Positions 1 to 11,750 are shown, counted from the first letter of the stretch. The stretch: DNA of 64,000 bases from Sipunculus nudus (GCA_026874595.1 CM049313.1:31306008-31370007); one strand, 5' to 3'. Numbers and translations are program-made. The notes: generated from the letters alone by a model not told the origin.

Positions 1-485
1 ATTGGAATACATTGATGCCCTAATCTCAGGAGGGGTTTTCCGTATTGGCCTGAAATTATGCATTTCCATAGATCTTGGATACCGCCATCTCGTACTCAAG
101 ATTGGTGGCACCATCTGTAATCATTTTTGTGTGTCGTCCATCCATGCATTTGCTCTGGGTGAAAATTGCTCATATCTCAGGATAGTTAGTTCAATGTATT
201 GGTCTGAAATTTGACATGTCCATCCGTCTTGGATAGTTTGTTATAGACCAGATAGGTGGTGCCGCCTGCCGTTCCGTTTTTGTATAATACATTGATGCAC
301 TCTTTCTCAGTAATGGTTTGGTGTCTCGGCCTGAAATTTTTCATGTTCTCCCATCTTGGGTAGATTTCTCATTCACGAGACTAGTGGCTACACCTGCAAT
401 CAATTTCATCTCGTATCCATCTGTAGATCTATTATTGCTAAAAATTGCACATATATGAGGAGTTTAATTGCCATCTCTGATGCCA
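1..485 (+). repeat. 3' part of a dispersed repeat (family E/A tail), truncated by the window edge
   Basis: The segment holds two to three degenerate units built on phrases such as ggtggcaccatctg and tcatctcgtactcaagattgg. The same phrases recur at about 21160-21600 and, in related form, at 41360-41700 and 60950-61280. It ends near a small hairpin, GCCATCTCTGATGCC, which also closes the copy at about 6185-6199. Short open frames here are chance. No coding role is seen. The start of the element lies outside the window. Confidence 0.6.
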
Positions 486-1840
486 CAAATTTAGAGTCAT
501 GTCATGTCAGGTACATTCAATGCCTTACTTTACCCATGCCTTTGTGATTTGGTGGATACTTGTTGTCGACTGCCTATTTTCTTGTTTTTCAAGCATCACT
601 CAGCCTGCACTTGAAGTCTATGGGCCATTGCAGGGTTCGTCCTGACCTGGCAGTGTTGTACTTTTTATGACTGCTGCTGATATGATCATCTCAGATATTA
701 TCTTGTTTGTTTTTATGAAACTTCAGTTTATGGCAACCTATTTCTCAATTTAGCTGTCAGACAGAATTAGTGTGGATCCCCATGCATACATGAAACTGAG
801 GTCACATTAGTCTGCATAGAGCAAAGGTTCAGATTCTAATGCCTTGTATATTCTAGTTTGTCTCGATCTCTCACTTTGTTTGATCAATATGTAGTTTCCT
901 ACAAAAACTATATTTTGCCATACCATCAGAAATATCCTTAAATATCAGCGTTAAGCCATACACACCCTGCACTTGCGAGGGGAACATCCATTTATCTGTG
1001 TGTGAATGGATAATCTTACTTCTTATTTATGTCGAGTTTTCACACCTATACATGTCCAGGTTTATGTGTGAGGAAATGTGCAATAATAAAGGCCATAAAT
1101 CCTGGATAAAATAATATTGTAAGTCTTAGATATGAACTTTTTTTAAATAAGGTTATTAAATTGTACATTTCATTATCATACTGTCACACATTAGTTTCAC
1201 CATACAGCCCCCCCCCCCCTTGTCCCTGGCTGTCACTGTGTAGGAAAGCTTGATATACAAACTGAAAACCATAAAAAACTCCCATCAATTGAAGATAAAC
1301 TTTTATGTATACATAAATATCAATATAAGGCCCGGCCTCATGCAATTTCTACACTGTCAAATGTTGGCTTGATATATAACAGAGTGGCCCTAGCTACTAG
1401 AATACATAACAGAAATAGATATTAATAATCATACATGTAATACAATGGAAGGTAAACTTTTATGAACATGTACTAGAAAAGCCCATAATATGCCATGAAA
1501 AGCCATAAAGTACAGCATTGGCTGTCCATCTGGCCAGACTTTAAGACAAGTTGGATTCCTAGTGATTGGTAAAATGCAGACTTTGTCGAGATCTTGTTGA
1601 AGGTCATTCACAGTGTCCTAATTGTATATGATATTCAATACATTAATCAATGGTTGCATTTTAAATTCATGAAATGATCAGCAATAAGCAGAAATCGTTT
1701 TAATTAAATGGATCAATGTCTAGTAAATGCATTCTCTAAATCTTGTTGCTGCCCGAAGAAATAATAAACCATAGACTTGCATTTTATAATTACTCTTTAT
1801 CAATGATATTATATATTGTGAAATTGTCAGAATTTAAACA
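486..1840. other. Intergenic or intronic AT-rich DNA, nothing recognised
   Basis: No convincing exon or RNA gene is seen. There is a C homopolymer at about 1208-1219. The remaining sequence did not match any other part of the window by eye. Confidence 0.5.
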
Positions 1841-1846
1841 TTATTT

Positions 1847-2042
1847 TAACTCAGCTGACCGTTAGTCAACTGGGCTTTTACACTCAGTCAGCATTCATCA
1901 TCAGCCCATCTGTTAGACTGGCAGACATTGACACCATTGAACCTACAAAGCTGAAATTTTGCAAAGAGATGTCCCCAATTTCTGAATCTGAGATTACATC
2001 TTTGGGAGCTTGTTCCTTTTAGAAATTAAGCACCTCCATTTT
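1847..2042 (+). repeat. Family C element, 5' end, interrupted by a family B element
   Basis: The start, TTTTAACTCAGCTGACC, matches the 5' end of family C elsewhere (AGCTCAGCTGACT then an inverted AGTCAACTGAG). It is followed by the family phrase about a cag-acatt region, a wrongly paired hairpin arm (gtcaactggg), and the degenerate text seen at 31580-31640. About 195 bp in, at a run of T, the sequence switches to family B. This is one of three places in the window where B sits in a T-run inside C. Confidence 0.6.
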
Positions 2043-3600
2043 TAGCAAACCTGTGAGCTTATGAAATGGTGTTTAATGATCCGTCATCATCTGTACATTA
2101 GTTCAAAAATATAAAAAATGGCCAGAGCTAGCATTAATAAATTTTATGTGATTTAAAAAAAAAATGAGTCGTCTGAGGTAGCTTATTTTTTTACAATCTG
2201 CATTAACTTAAATTTTACAGGGGAAAAGCTTAAGATCTTATTCTCTGAAACTGTCAAGCAAAATTGATCAATATTTCATAGAAATAATCCTAGAAACAAT
2301 CTCTCTCAAGTTTGTTCGAATAGTTCCAATTCAAAATTTTTTGGCAAAGTGACTGGAAGCCGAACTTATTCATTTGGCCCATAAAGCTTGCAAAAATTAC
2401 AATCTCAGAAACGTCTTGAGCAAGCTTATCTGAGTTCTGTGCAGATGTTGTCACATGACTCATATTTGGCATTGTGGTATTGATGGCACCACCTGCATCG
2501 ACCATTTTTGCACGGGGTCATCGGTCATCGATACATTAACCCATAATATCTCTGGGACAGCAGGAGCTAACATCACCAAATATTATTAATTACAAATCAG
2601 TCACATGTCAATGTTGTTTGATTGAGCTTTGTGTGAATCCACCTGCATCGACGTACATTTACAGGGAAAAGTTACTTAATCTTCTTCTCTAAATTCATTT
2701 AGCCAAACTGTTTAATATTTCACAGAAATGATCCAAGATGAGCTATCTCAAGTTCGTCCAAATGGTTGGGGTCCGGTGAATTTGGCGGAGTTACAAGACT
2801 TTGAAATAAGTCATTTTTGCCAAGTAAGCACAACAATCTAAGAAACGACAGGAGCTAGCATCACCAAGTTTCATGCAAATGTTGGTCATATTTGAAATTG
2901 AGATTTTCATGGTGCCATCTGCATCGACCTGTTTTTTATGGGGGGGGGGGGGGGGGAAACTGGTAATTTTAGCCTCTTTCATCTACTACTTTAATAATCT
3001 TTTCGTATGAAACTGTTTAGCGCAATTGTTTAATATTTCACAAGAATTATTCTAGGGTAGGTTCTCTCAATAAGAAAAGATTGGGTAAATTGATTTATGG
3101 TAGAGTCATAGAAAGATGAATATCATATGGCAAAGTAAGCATATATAAACTGAGGGCTGCAATAATCTTCTTTTGCAAAACTCACGTTTCAAATTCTGTA
3201 ACATTGAGCAAATTTTTCTCACGTGGTTTTTGTTCTATGTTTGCTCAAATGATTTTGGCTGAATTATTGGACCTTTGACAATGAAATGACTGAGATATTC
3301 AGATTAAAAAAGCTAGTAAATGTTTATAGTGATAGAGTTGGAGCTCTGTGAGTATAAATAGTTGGTGTCCATATCCAACGTATGTGTAAGATAAATCCAT
3401 GAATAAAATAGATAAGTAATTTGATTTTCAACAGGCATCTGTTTTTATTCTAAAAACATGTATTTTGATAAAAAAAAATCCTATGAATATAAATCAGCTT
3501 GTAAAACATTGTAACCATAGTCTCTCAGTATCAACAAACAAGTTTGGGAACAGGCCTAGGCTATGCCACATCTATAAATAGATTTTGCAGACTGCCAATT
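2043..3600 (+). repeat. Family B element, degenerate copy lacking its 3' end
   Basis: It starts TAGCAAACCTGTGAGCTTATG, like the other B copies at 38361, 55529 and 56887. It then follows the same order of phrases: caatatttcatagaaatgatcc, ctctctcaagtttgttc, ggtggcaccacctgcatcgacc, and a G homopolymer at 2940-2956. The terminal CACAGGTTCGC plus AGGCCTGTAGGCCT end seen in the other copies is absent. A family E element begins at 3609 where the B sequence stops. Confidence 0.65.
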
Positions 3601-3608
3601 ATTTGTTT

Positions 3609-4020
3609 CCCCGGACAAAGTCGGGGGATACTATGGTTTTAGCATGGTCCCGCCTCCCCCGCTGCGGCCACAGAAAAATCTTGTGACCGAGATAACTCAA
3701 AATAATATTTCATGGATCTTTATCATAACTTTACAAGGTATGACTGAGAGGAAGAAGTCTATGTAAATGAGGTCATGACCTTTACTAGGAGAGTGACCTT
3801 GACATTGAAAAGTTGCGTATTTGGTAAAAATCTCACAAAATCATAATTATCTCAAGAAAGATTGCTTGGATTTGTCCAAAAAGCAGGTTGACCAAAGATC
3901 TTGGATAGCTGGTGTTTGGTACAGAAGACTGCTGGCATCACCTATTATCCTTTTCTTGTTTTTTGCACCTGTAAATACCAAAATCCTTGTCCCATTGTTA
4001 AGCCAAGCTTTCATCCATTA
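3609..4020 (+). repeat. Family E dispersed repeat, 5' part
   Basis: It opens with the hairpin CCCCGGACAAAGTCGGGGG (3609-3627), followed by gatactatggttttagcatgg. The same opening occurs at 20479 and in damaged form near 5305. The phrase ggtcatgacctttactagg and a gtgaccttgac box follow. The copy fades out after about 400 bp. No protein is encoded. Confidence 0.65.
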
Positions 4021-4240
4021 AGAACAGAATATTTGACTGTTACATAAGTGTGTACTATACCTGCTTATATCTATTCTTCCGACATTGAAATGTTTAATCT
4101 GTTCTTTACATTGTTACATGAATGTTACAGAGGCAGGCAGTCTGTGTGAAGCTGAACTAATTAGTGCAGTAATCTTTATTTCCAGTAAAACTTAAATTTC
4201 ACTAAAACTGAAGAACTTTACCTTCTCTTACAAATTGCTC

Positions 4241-5122
4241 CCTCGTAGGTTTGGATGGTCGTCTTTCCTAGGTTTGTGTGGTGCTCTTTCCTAGATTTGA
4301 GTTGTGCCCATTACTAGGTTTTTACGCTGGTCCTTCCTAGGTTTGTACGGTTCTCCTTCCGAGGTTTGTGTGGGGCTCCTTCCCAGATTTGTGCGGTGTT
4401 CCTTCCTAGGTTCTTACACTACTCCTTTTTAGTTTTGTACACTCCCTCTTCCAAGGTTTGTGAGGTGCTACTTTCTGGGGTTAACGCTGCTCCTTCCAAG
4501 AATTGAACGGATCTCCCTCATAGGTTTGGATGGTACTCTTTCTTAAGTTTGTACACTCCTCTTTCCTAGGTTTGTGAGGTGCTCTGTCTTAGGCTTTTAC
4601 GCTGCTCCTTCCCAGGTTTGTACGCTGCTCGTTCCTAGGTTGGTAACTGCTCCTTCCTAGGTTTGTACGGTTCTCCTTCCTAGGTTTTTACGCTGCTCCT
4701 TTCTAGGTTTGTACACTCCTCCTTCCTACGTTTTTGATAGGTGCTCCTTCCTAGGTTTTTACGCTCCTCCTTCTTAGGTTTGTGGGTGCTCCTACCTAGG
4801 TTTGTACGGTTCTCCTTCCTAGGTTTTTACACTGCTTCTTTCTAGGTTTGTACACTTCTCATTTCGAGGTTTGTGAGGTCCTCCTTCCTAAGTTTGTACG
4901 GCTGCTCCTTTCTAGGTCTGTAAGGTTCTCCATCCTAAGTTTGTATGCTGCTCCTTCCTAGGTTTGTATGCTGCTCCTTCCTAGGTTTGTGTAGTGCCCT
5001 TCCTAGGTTTGTGTGGTGCTCCTTTCTAGGTTTTGTATAATCCTCCTTAGGTTTGTACAGTGCTCCTTTCTAGGTTTGTACAGTGTTCCTGTCTAGATTT
5101 CTACGGTGCACCTGCCTAGGTT
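4241..5122 (+). repeat. Minisatellite, about 24-25 bp unit, roughly 36 copies
   Basis: Variants of a unit reading TCCTAGGTTTGTACGGTGCT plus CCTT repeat head to tail over about 880 bp. Copies vary at several positions and by one or two bases in length. The array lies between two family E copies. It does not stay open in any frame. Confidence 0.9.
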
Positions 5123-5304
5123 TACTGCTTCGCAAGAGGTTGAACTTATCTTTCCACAGCTAATTTACGCATGATAATCAAATGATTTGGGTATAATTGT
5201 AACAGACTGAAGATTTGAATATTATCATTTTCGCAGTAGTTTCCCTACAGGAGCCACAGACTATTACCTTGCATTGCGAGGTAACAAATAAATGACTTTA
5301 TTAT

Positions 5305-6199
5305 ATCCCCAAACCAACTCGCAGGATACTATGGTTTAAGAACTTTCTTGTGAGCGAGAGAACTCAAAAAAATATTTCACAAATCTTTATCAAACTTGAC
5401 ATGTGCATTAATTTGGGCGAGGGAAAGAAGCCTCTTTAAAATGGGGTCATGACCCTTACTGGGAGAGTGACATCGACCTTAAATAGACCCATTTAGTGGA
5501 AAACGCATGAAATCTTTAATATCTGGATACAGGTTGCATAGACTGGGCCAAAAATCAGGTTGGTTGAAGATCTTATTAGCTTTGTCTTGTAATGATGAGT
5601 GGTGGTGCCACCTGTTATTGTTTTCTTGTTTCTTTTTTCACATTTTATTATCCCCATCAGTGCCACTTTATAAGTAGTGTGAGCTTTATAAGTAAAAAAA
5701 CTAATGGACATGGGTGAACCCTGTTTAAATTGGGGTCATGACCTTAATTATGAGAGTGGCCGTGACCTTGAATATTTCCATATATAGTGAAAAACAAACA
5801 AAAACATATTTCCTAAGTTGATGGATGTATTTTTCTGAAATCAAAATAAAAGATGTCACATGGGAAGTTGTTGATTCAGAAAACTGGTGACCTTGACCTA
5901 GGTTTCATGGTCAAATCTGTCAAAATATTTGATTTTTTTTAACCCCATTACTTTTGAAGTACTGGATATTATTTCTTCAAATTTGACACACAAATTGTTT
6001 CCACTAAGATCTCATTGCAAACATGCTTGAAAATTGGTAACCTTGACCTTGGTCTTCAAAGAAAAATCTGCACAAATATATGCTTTTTTGTGAATCATAT
6101 AACTTCCTGAAATTTTACACGAATATTGTTCTCACCAAAATTTTAGGTTTGCTCAAAGACTGGTTTGGCTTGGTCCAATCTGGGGATACAATGGCATCT
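5305..6199 (+). repeat. Family E dispersed repeat with 3' end
   Basis: A damaged 5' hairpin (ccccaaaccaactcgcaggatactatgg) starts this copy. It carries the shared sequences ggggtcatgaccctta, gtggtgccacctgttattg, and several TGACCTTGACC boxes (5888-5899). The 3' end is marked by the hairpin GGCATCTCTGATGCC (about 6193-6207), which also occurs near position 470. Noncoding. Confidence 0.6.
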
Positions 6200-6209
6200 C
6201 TGATGCCAA

Positions 6210-7019
6210 AATTTTCAAGTTAAAATTTTGTTTCAAATTCCATGATTCACTACAATATAAGTGGAAACTGGCAGGCTTGCTAACAGCAACAGGCTTTGGG
6301 CAGTGTGTTAGGCCACAAAAAAATCAGCTGTCACAGATCATGACCACAGTCTTCTTAGAGAAAGCCTGCTTGTTACAACAACAACAAAGGCCATAAAATT
6401 CTTCTTTATACACTTATGACCTGAGCACAACAGCCACAATCAGCCAGCAGCCACGTTGATGTATACGTAAAACAAGTTTAGCATGAAAACAATCAAATGA
6501 AGATATCAGGAAGTCTTGAAGATTTAAAGCTACTATCACACCTTGTTTTCCAGTTACTAAAACATTGCTGCAGCTTTGGTGATCACGAATGTTCATCAGT
6601 CGTATAAATACAGACATCTATATACACTTCCACAGATTAACTTGGCCAAGTCCATCCTACACCAACAGTAATGTGCTACCCTGTTTATAGACTGGAAATT
6701 TTTCTCTAATCACAGGGACAGGACATTTCCATGAAACAAGTCTTCAGATGGCTTTCTCATCCAGTCTAAGTAAAAAAGATCTGACCTTACAGCTTAGATA
6801 TTACACAAATTTCATGCACTAATTGCTGAATTAAAACAACCCACTGTGTACCCTAGCACCTTACACCAAGTCAGGCACAAGTGAACTGAAGCTGGGTCCA
6901 CCTGACTTAAGCAATAAGGTTTGATCCAGAGGTACACACCATGCATATTTTTGAGTTACATAGCATAAGATAATTAATCACCTCCACCATTCCTCATAAG
7001 TAACACTGAGTGTAAAATA
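6210..7019. other. Unique DNA upstream of a CpG-richer block, no gene recognised
   Basis: No repeat from elsewhere in the window was found here. Short open frames on both strands show no recognisable domain. The segment could be intronic or a 5' flank of a gene running leftwards out of the block at 7020-7500, but I see no supported exon. Confidence 0.4.
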
Positions 7020-7510
7020 AACAGAAGAACTGTACGCTCCCGAGGCAGCGGGAATCTTGCGCTTCTAAAGAAGCTACTGATTTTCCCGCTGCCTGCTATG
7101 ACCGTTTATGATGCACTTAAACACAAGGTGGTGCACACGGGCTTGTCTGCTTAAAAACTGCTGATGTGACTATCAGCCAACCAAATGCAAGTAAACAAAC
7201 ACTCGACAGGATTCAGGCTCCGCCCAGAAACCACGTGCGGGGCAATTCTCTCTGAGCCTGTGGCCTGTTCAAACGGTCGCCGGAGCGATGAGCTGTCACT
7301 CAAAACGAAATAAAAAAACATTGGCTTCGTGTATTCCTCGCTTGGCTGGTAAACCGTTTTGCTTCCAGCACAGTGTCTAATCTGATTAGACCAAAATACA
7401 GTGCTCCCCTCTGGTGTAGAGATTCAGGATACAAGGTCATAACAAACAGCGCTTACGATATAGGTAGTTAGCTTATGGGTAAAGCGCTGTGTAAAGAGCG
7501 TAAAGCACTG
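7020..7510. promoter_or_regulatory. Candidate promoter or CpG-rich regulatory block
   Basis: CpG and GC content rise visibly against AT-rich surroundings. Visible motifs are paired GCGGGAA / TTTTCCCGC (E2F-type), a GC-box-like CTCCGCCC near 7219, an E-box CACGTG near 7233, and CGCCGG near 7280. These are typical of animal promoters. No downstream exon with clear splice sites was found on either strand, so direction and target gene are unknown. The motif identities are established knowledge; the promoter role is inference. Confidence 0.35.
7043..7094. other. Long nested hairpin with E2F-like arms
   Basis: The outer arms AGGCAGCGGGAA (7043-7054) and TTCCCGCTGCCT (7083-7094) are perfectly complementary over 12 bp. 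Inside lies a second inverted pair, GCTTCT-AA-AGAAGC (7061-7074). The outer arms each contain a GCGGGAA-type core. The structure could be a cruciform-prone regulatory site, a structured RNA, or the remains of a small foldback element. Confidence 0.7.
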
Positions 7511-8800
7511 TAGCAAGTTGACATTTTCAAAGTGACATCAGAGATACACTACTATGTGTGTGATTGTGAAAACCTATATATATATATACAAATTAATACA
7601 GTGTAATATACAATAAATTGATAACTATCTTACATAATGAAAAAGGTACTTCGTAACAATGTCAATTTCTCCAAATCACTTGTATAGCTAGCAATGTTTT
7701 TTTAGTCCAATCAAGACTTGAAAGTCTGCTTACTGCCAATGTAAGTTGATTTTTTTACAAAGTTAATTACAACTGTGTGGTTGAGATGGCCCGATGTTCC
7801 AAGTGAAATGATACATAATTATATCATGTAAAAGAATAAATTCCATTATGATAACTCTACACTGTGTCAGATGATTTAAAATTGCACCTTGACTGTAGAA
7901 GGTGGCAACTTTTAATTTTTTGGTAAACAAAAAATGACAAAACTTGGAAATGAAGACGTTTTAGAAAAAAATGAGCATTAACATAAAAAAGCATGGTTTA
8001 TTTATGTAACAGATAAAACATGAATGTTTCTCCAGTGTTCCTCTTTGGTGCTAATTGTTTCCTCTAAAAAGATTGTTTAGAGGACCCTATGTTTTCATTC
8101 CTATCTTCTTTGCTGCCATGGTAACTGACAGAGTCATTTCCTAACTTTAACTAAAGAACCACTTAGTTAGGAGTTTTCCTCTTGGGAGCATCATATCTGA
8201 ACTAGTAATTTGTTAGCTAGGTTGATCTCTGACATATCACCACAAAGCAGCGTCTGTCCTGCTGGTGTTTATGGAAATCATCTGTCAACATAAAACCAGA
8301 ATTTCTCAACAATGACTTGATGTTTTTTATAGGATCAAATCAGCCCAGGTGTATTATTTTGTTAACCTGATAATTTTTTAAGGGTTACGTATTTTGTTCT
8401 CAAATTTAATGGGAGAATATGTTTGAACCATGTTTTCAGAGGACTTTGAAAGAACTGACGATATTTGGCTTTAGCTTAATGTTCAAATGAGCCAACTTAT
8501 CCTCCGTCTTTAGCTTTTTTTGTTATGCAATAACTCTTATAAGTATATTGTGAAAGGGTTCGTATGTCCTTAAAAAGCCATGAAATTTGGAATATGAAAT
8601 ATAAGTACTTAAAGAAACATGAATTTCTGAAAATATTTTTAAAAATCATGAAAATGTCATAAATTTTCATTTGCGTAGGCCACTGTCAAAGTTTCTCTAT
8701 AAGTTTTTCTTTTATTTTTTTGTCTGGTAATGTTCAGAGATTTAAAGAAAATCAGCAACCCATGTCCCCGCCGATAGGCATCTGAAGATTAAAACCTGGA
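7511..8800. other. AT-rich noncoding DNA, nothing recognised
   Basis: There is a short TA run near 7576-7590 and many T/A homopolymers. No exon, repeat family or RNA gene from this window is recognised. Confidence 0.45.
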
Positions 8801-8862
8801 TAATGCTCTCCTCTAACGTTAGTCTCAGTTTTCGGGTTGACCCTATTCAGGGTTCATTAGGG

Positions 8863-8864
<2 letters not shown>

Positions 8865-8936
<72 letters not shown>
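8865..8936. repeat. Compound microsatellite (AT)n(AG)n
   Basis: About 20 AT units (8865-8904) run directly into about 16 AG units (8905-8936). The 107-codon open frame across it is produced by the repeat (alternating Tyr-Ile, then Arg-Glu) and is not a gene. Confidence 0.97.
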
Positions 8937-8939
<3 letters not shown>

Positions 8940-9127
8940 GCCTATAATTGTTATGCAATCATGTAGGGTATTTAATTATTGGGAGATAAACCCCATTGGC
9001 GCAAGAGTCATACTCATGAATACTTGCACATCCATATATGCCTTGACCATGTTTATTCACAGTGGCGGATCAAGAAATTCAACAACAGGAGGCGCTAATT
9101 TTGTTTTAGCGGTTAATGGGTATTAAG

Positions 9128-9130
<3 letters not shown>

Positions 9131-9187
<57 letters not shown>
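9131..9187. repeat. (TA)n microsatellite
   Basis: About 28 uninterrupted TA units, close to the left end of the 2.9-kb TIR element. Confidence 0.97.
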
Positions 9188-9190
<3 letters not shown>

Positions 9191-9339
9191 ATATTATTTT
9201 ACCAATATATTTTATATATATAACCTAAATACGAGTGAATCCCGAGTGTTTCGGGTGAAGTGAGATATGGATTGAATGGTATGGGGAAACAGAGTGAGAT
9301 GCGATGCATATAAGCTTGGATGTCTGCCACTTAAACATG

Positions 9340-9850
9340 ACTGTTGGTAGCGCCACCTGTCATTTTAACAAGAAAATTATCTAAGATGTACATACACATG
9401 CTAAATTTCAGGTGGATCAGTCAAACCACTGCTGTGATTCTTGTCGAGTTATTGCGTTTACATCATTTAAGCATTATCGCTGTTGTGACCTTGTAAAATC
9501 CTTCAAGGTTATCCGTATTCAAACTTGACCTAGCGCTTGGAAAGGTACGTGCATCAATGGTGCAATTTTGGTGACTGTACCTCAAATTGTTTTCGACTTA
9601 TTGCGTTAACATCATTTTAGCATTATCACTGCTGTGACCTTGAAAAATGGGTCAAGGTCATCCATGTTCGAATCTGACCTAGCCTTCGATAAAGACATCA
9701 AGGTAGCTGTGTCAACCCGACTCAGTAGGCAATCGGATAATTGAGCTGGTAAGCCTACTCGACCTGAAATTCTTTTCGAATTATTGTGTTAACATCATTT
9801 AAGCATTATTGCCTCAGTGACCTGATTATAGGTAGCGCCACCTGTGCGGA
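9340..9850 (+). repeat. Degenerate repeat units with GGTAGCGCCACCTG cores
   Basis: The core ggtagcgccacctgt occurs near 9347 and 9832. Between them, a phrase of the type ttattgcgttaacatcatttaagcattatcgctg followed by gtgacctt recurs three times. This looks like another member of the GGTGGCGCCACC-bearing repeat group, lying inside the 2.9-kb TIR element. Confidence 0.55.
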
Positions 9851-10047
9851 GAAGAAAGGTCAGAGGTCAACCCAAAATGAGGGCGCAGCAGTTCACACGT
9901 GACCCGATCATAATTCTGAGTTGCGTAAAATTCCGTCCAGTGGTTCCGGAAGAGTTCTCCGGAAACCTTTGCGGCGGAGCCGGCGGCGGAACCGGCGGGG
10001 CCGGCTGAAAACAAACAATCCGCAAAACTTTTGGCGGATACAGTCAT
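9826..10047 (-). other. GC-rich block with an unrecognised 73-codon open frame
   Basis: On the minus strand an ATG-to-stop frame of 73 codons covers a strongly GC-rich stretch (GCCGGC repeats around 9975-10007) that stands out from its AT-rich surroundings. The predicted peptide has a small Ala/Gly/Ser-rich stretch near residues 14-27, then a mixed tail. I recognise no domain. It overlaps the shared GCGCCACC core at its 3' end, which argues against a real protein. It could be a captured GC-rich fragment carried by the TIR element. Confidence 0.15.
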
Positions 10048-10351
10048 TAATAAATACTAAATATATTTTCAGCCTATGAAACATATAATTTTTTTTATTT
10101 CATCTACATGAATAAAATCAAAATCCATGTTCATTTGAAAAGTTAACCTACAGGTACAGGGGAAGGGGGTGTCCACCTTCCATATTGAGAAAATTTTTAA
10201 ATATGCAATGTAAAGAGGGCATTTTGAGGCACCTTTTACAAAAAAAATGAGGATTTTCTGTTCCCCAACTTAAATGTCTGTTCTCTAAAATGTTTTTGCA
10301 GGATGTAGTCAAACTTAATTCAGTGGATGGGAGTTCACGTGTGACCGGCCA

Positions 10352-11385
10352 CACTCAAAAAACAGATTGGTTAAATATATAACCAATTTAATTGGTTAAG
10401 CCAGTTTTGGTTGTTTTAACCAAGATATTGTTTATCTTAACCAATGCATTGCTAAAGTACTAACCAAACCAGTTGGTTGTTTTGACCAATTTTTATTGGT
10501 TAACAGAATAAAAATACTGTATGTAGGTTTAACCAATATATTGGTCAATTGATAACCAAAATATTGGTTACTTAAGCACACATATATGACCAATTTGGTT
10601 TTTTGAGATGATATTGGTTGATTTAACCAACACATTGGTAATTTCAACCAACTTGTCATTTTGACCATTTTTTATTGGTCGACCGTTTTGTTGCATATAT
10701 TTAACCAGTTTTCTTGGTTGAGTTAAACATTGGTTAATTTTATCAACATATTGGTTATTTAACCAACTGATTGGTCAAGCACTGACCAAACCGATTGGTC
10801 AGTTTTAACATCAGACACAAAAGTGCTCCAAATCAGACACAAGAGATATAAGCTTCACTGGCTGAGGGGCAAAACGTCCGACTTGTATGCGAGCGGGCAC
10901 AGGTTCGATTCCACCGGGCGGAATATGTGTTTCCCCTTGAAACCCACACCAGAACAACCCGAAAGTAAAGAAAGGCCTACAAGAAAACTCCCAATCAATC
11001 TGAAGTATAAAACAACTGAAAAGGGGACTGAAAGTAGCAGTGCACACATAAATGTGTACACTACTCTGACCAATTTAAATTGGTTCATGTGACCAATTTA
11101 TTATTTGATTTAACCAATTTGTTTTTGGTTGACCTCAACCAAAGTACATTGGTTGAGAATAACCAAATTATTTTGGTCAAACTGACCAATTTTGTTGGTT
11201 GAAATGATCAGCTGTGTTGTTTGCTCTGACCAATATATAGGTTGATTTGACCAATACCTGTTGTTTGATTACGACCAAAATAAATTGGTTGTTTTAAACA
11301 ATAAATTAATTGGACATATTTTGACCAATTAAATTGGTTGGAATCAACCAATTTTTTGGTTGATTCAACTTATGTTTTTCGAGTG
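10352..11385. mobile_element. 1.03-kb element built from AACCAAT/ATTGGTT motifs, TIR CACTCRAAAAACA
   Basis: The left end CACTCAAAAAACA and the inverted right end TGTTTTTCGAGTG pair over 13 bp with one mismatch. The body between them is almost entirely alternating AACCAAT and ATTGGTT words at irregular spacing, so each arm can fold on itself many times. A SINE splits the array in the middle. No target duplication is clear, since the flanks are gccA and CATA. This resembles a foldback or MITE-type element. It lies inside the 2.9-kb element and is therefore the younger insertion. Confidence 0.7.
10811..11068 (+). mobile_element. tRNA-derived SINE inserted in the AACCAAT element
   Basis: A pol III box A (TGGCTGAGGGG, 10859-10869) and a consensus box B (GGTTCGATTCC, 10902-10912) are spaced as in a tRNA. 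The tRNA-like head is followed by a tRNA-unrelated body (from about 10920) that has no AACCAAT words, so it interrupts the host array cleanly. A short direct repeat, ATCAGACACAA, appears twice upstream of the head (about 10810 and 10832). The boundaries are approximate. The open frames across it are shadows. Confidence 0.7.
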
Positions 11386-11587
11386 CATAATATCATATTT
11401 CTTCAAATTTGGATATTAACTCGAAAGTCCAAACATTCAGTCGTTTGTTAAATATTGATATCTATATGGTGAAAATGCTCATCTACTTTTATAACTTAAA
11501 AATATCATTGTGTAAATGTATTCCTGGTGCACATGGTAATATAATTGGTATGTTCAAGTCGCATGTTAGGCCTAAACTTTGTATTTT

Positions 11588-11750
11588 ACCGGCTTCTGTG
11601 GTCTAGGCAGCGCCTAGGACTCAACAGAGCATGTGCACAGTTCGCGAGTTCGAGTGTGAAAGTTAGCCGAGGAGCTGTTAGATCAGGAAAGACTCCCTCC
11701 CCCAGTATAGAAACGTTTGGATGCTATCTTAATCACAGAGCTGTTCATTA
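11588..11750 (+). mobile_element. SINE-like tRNA-related head, partial
   Basis: It begins CCGGCTTCTGTGG, identical to the first bases of the complete SINE at 16106. A box A-like TGGTCTAGGCAG and a box B-like GAGTTCGAGTG (about 11646-11656) follow. After the head the sequence departs from the 16-kb SINE and no A-rich tail or target duplication is seen, so this is a fragment or a different subfamily. Confidence 0.5.

Noticed and set aside
8803-9126. 107-codon open frame
   Set aside because: It is the translation of the (AT)n(AG)n microsatellite; no domain or splice context.
10853-10925. Possible functional tRNA gene
   Set aside because: Box A and box B are present, but the acceptor stem does not pair convincingly and a SINE body follows.
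10811-11092. Overlapping frames of 77-89 codons on both strands
   Set aside because: They cover a tRNA-derived SINE; the open frames are shadows of a noncoding element.
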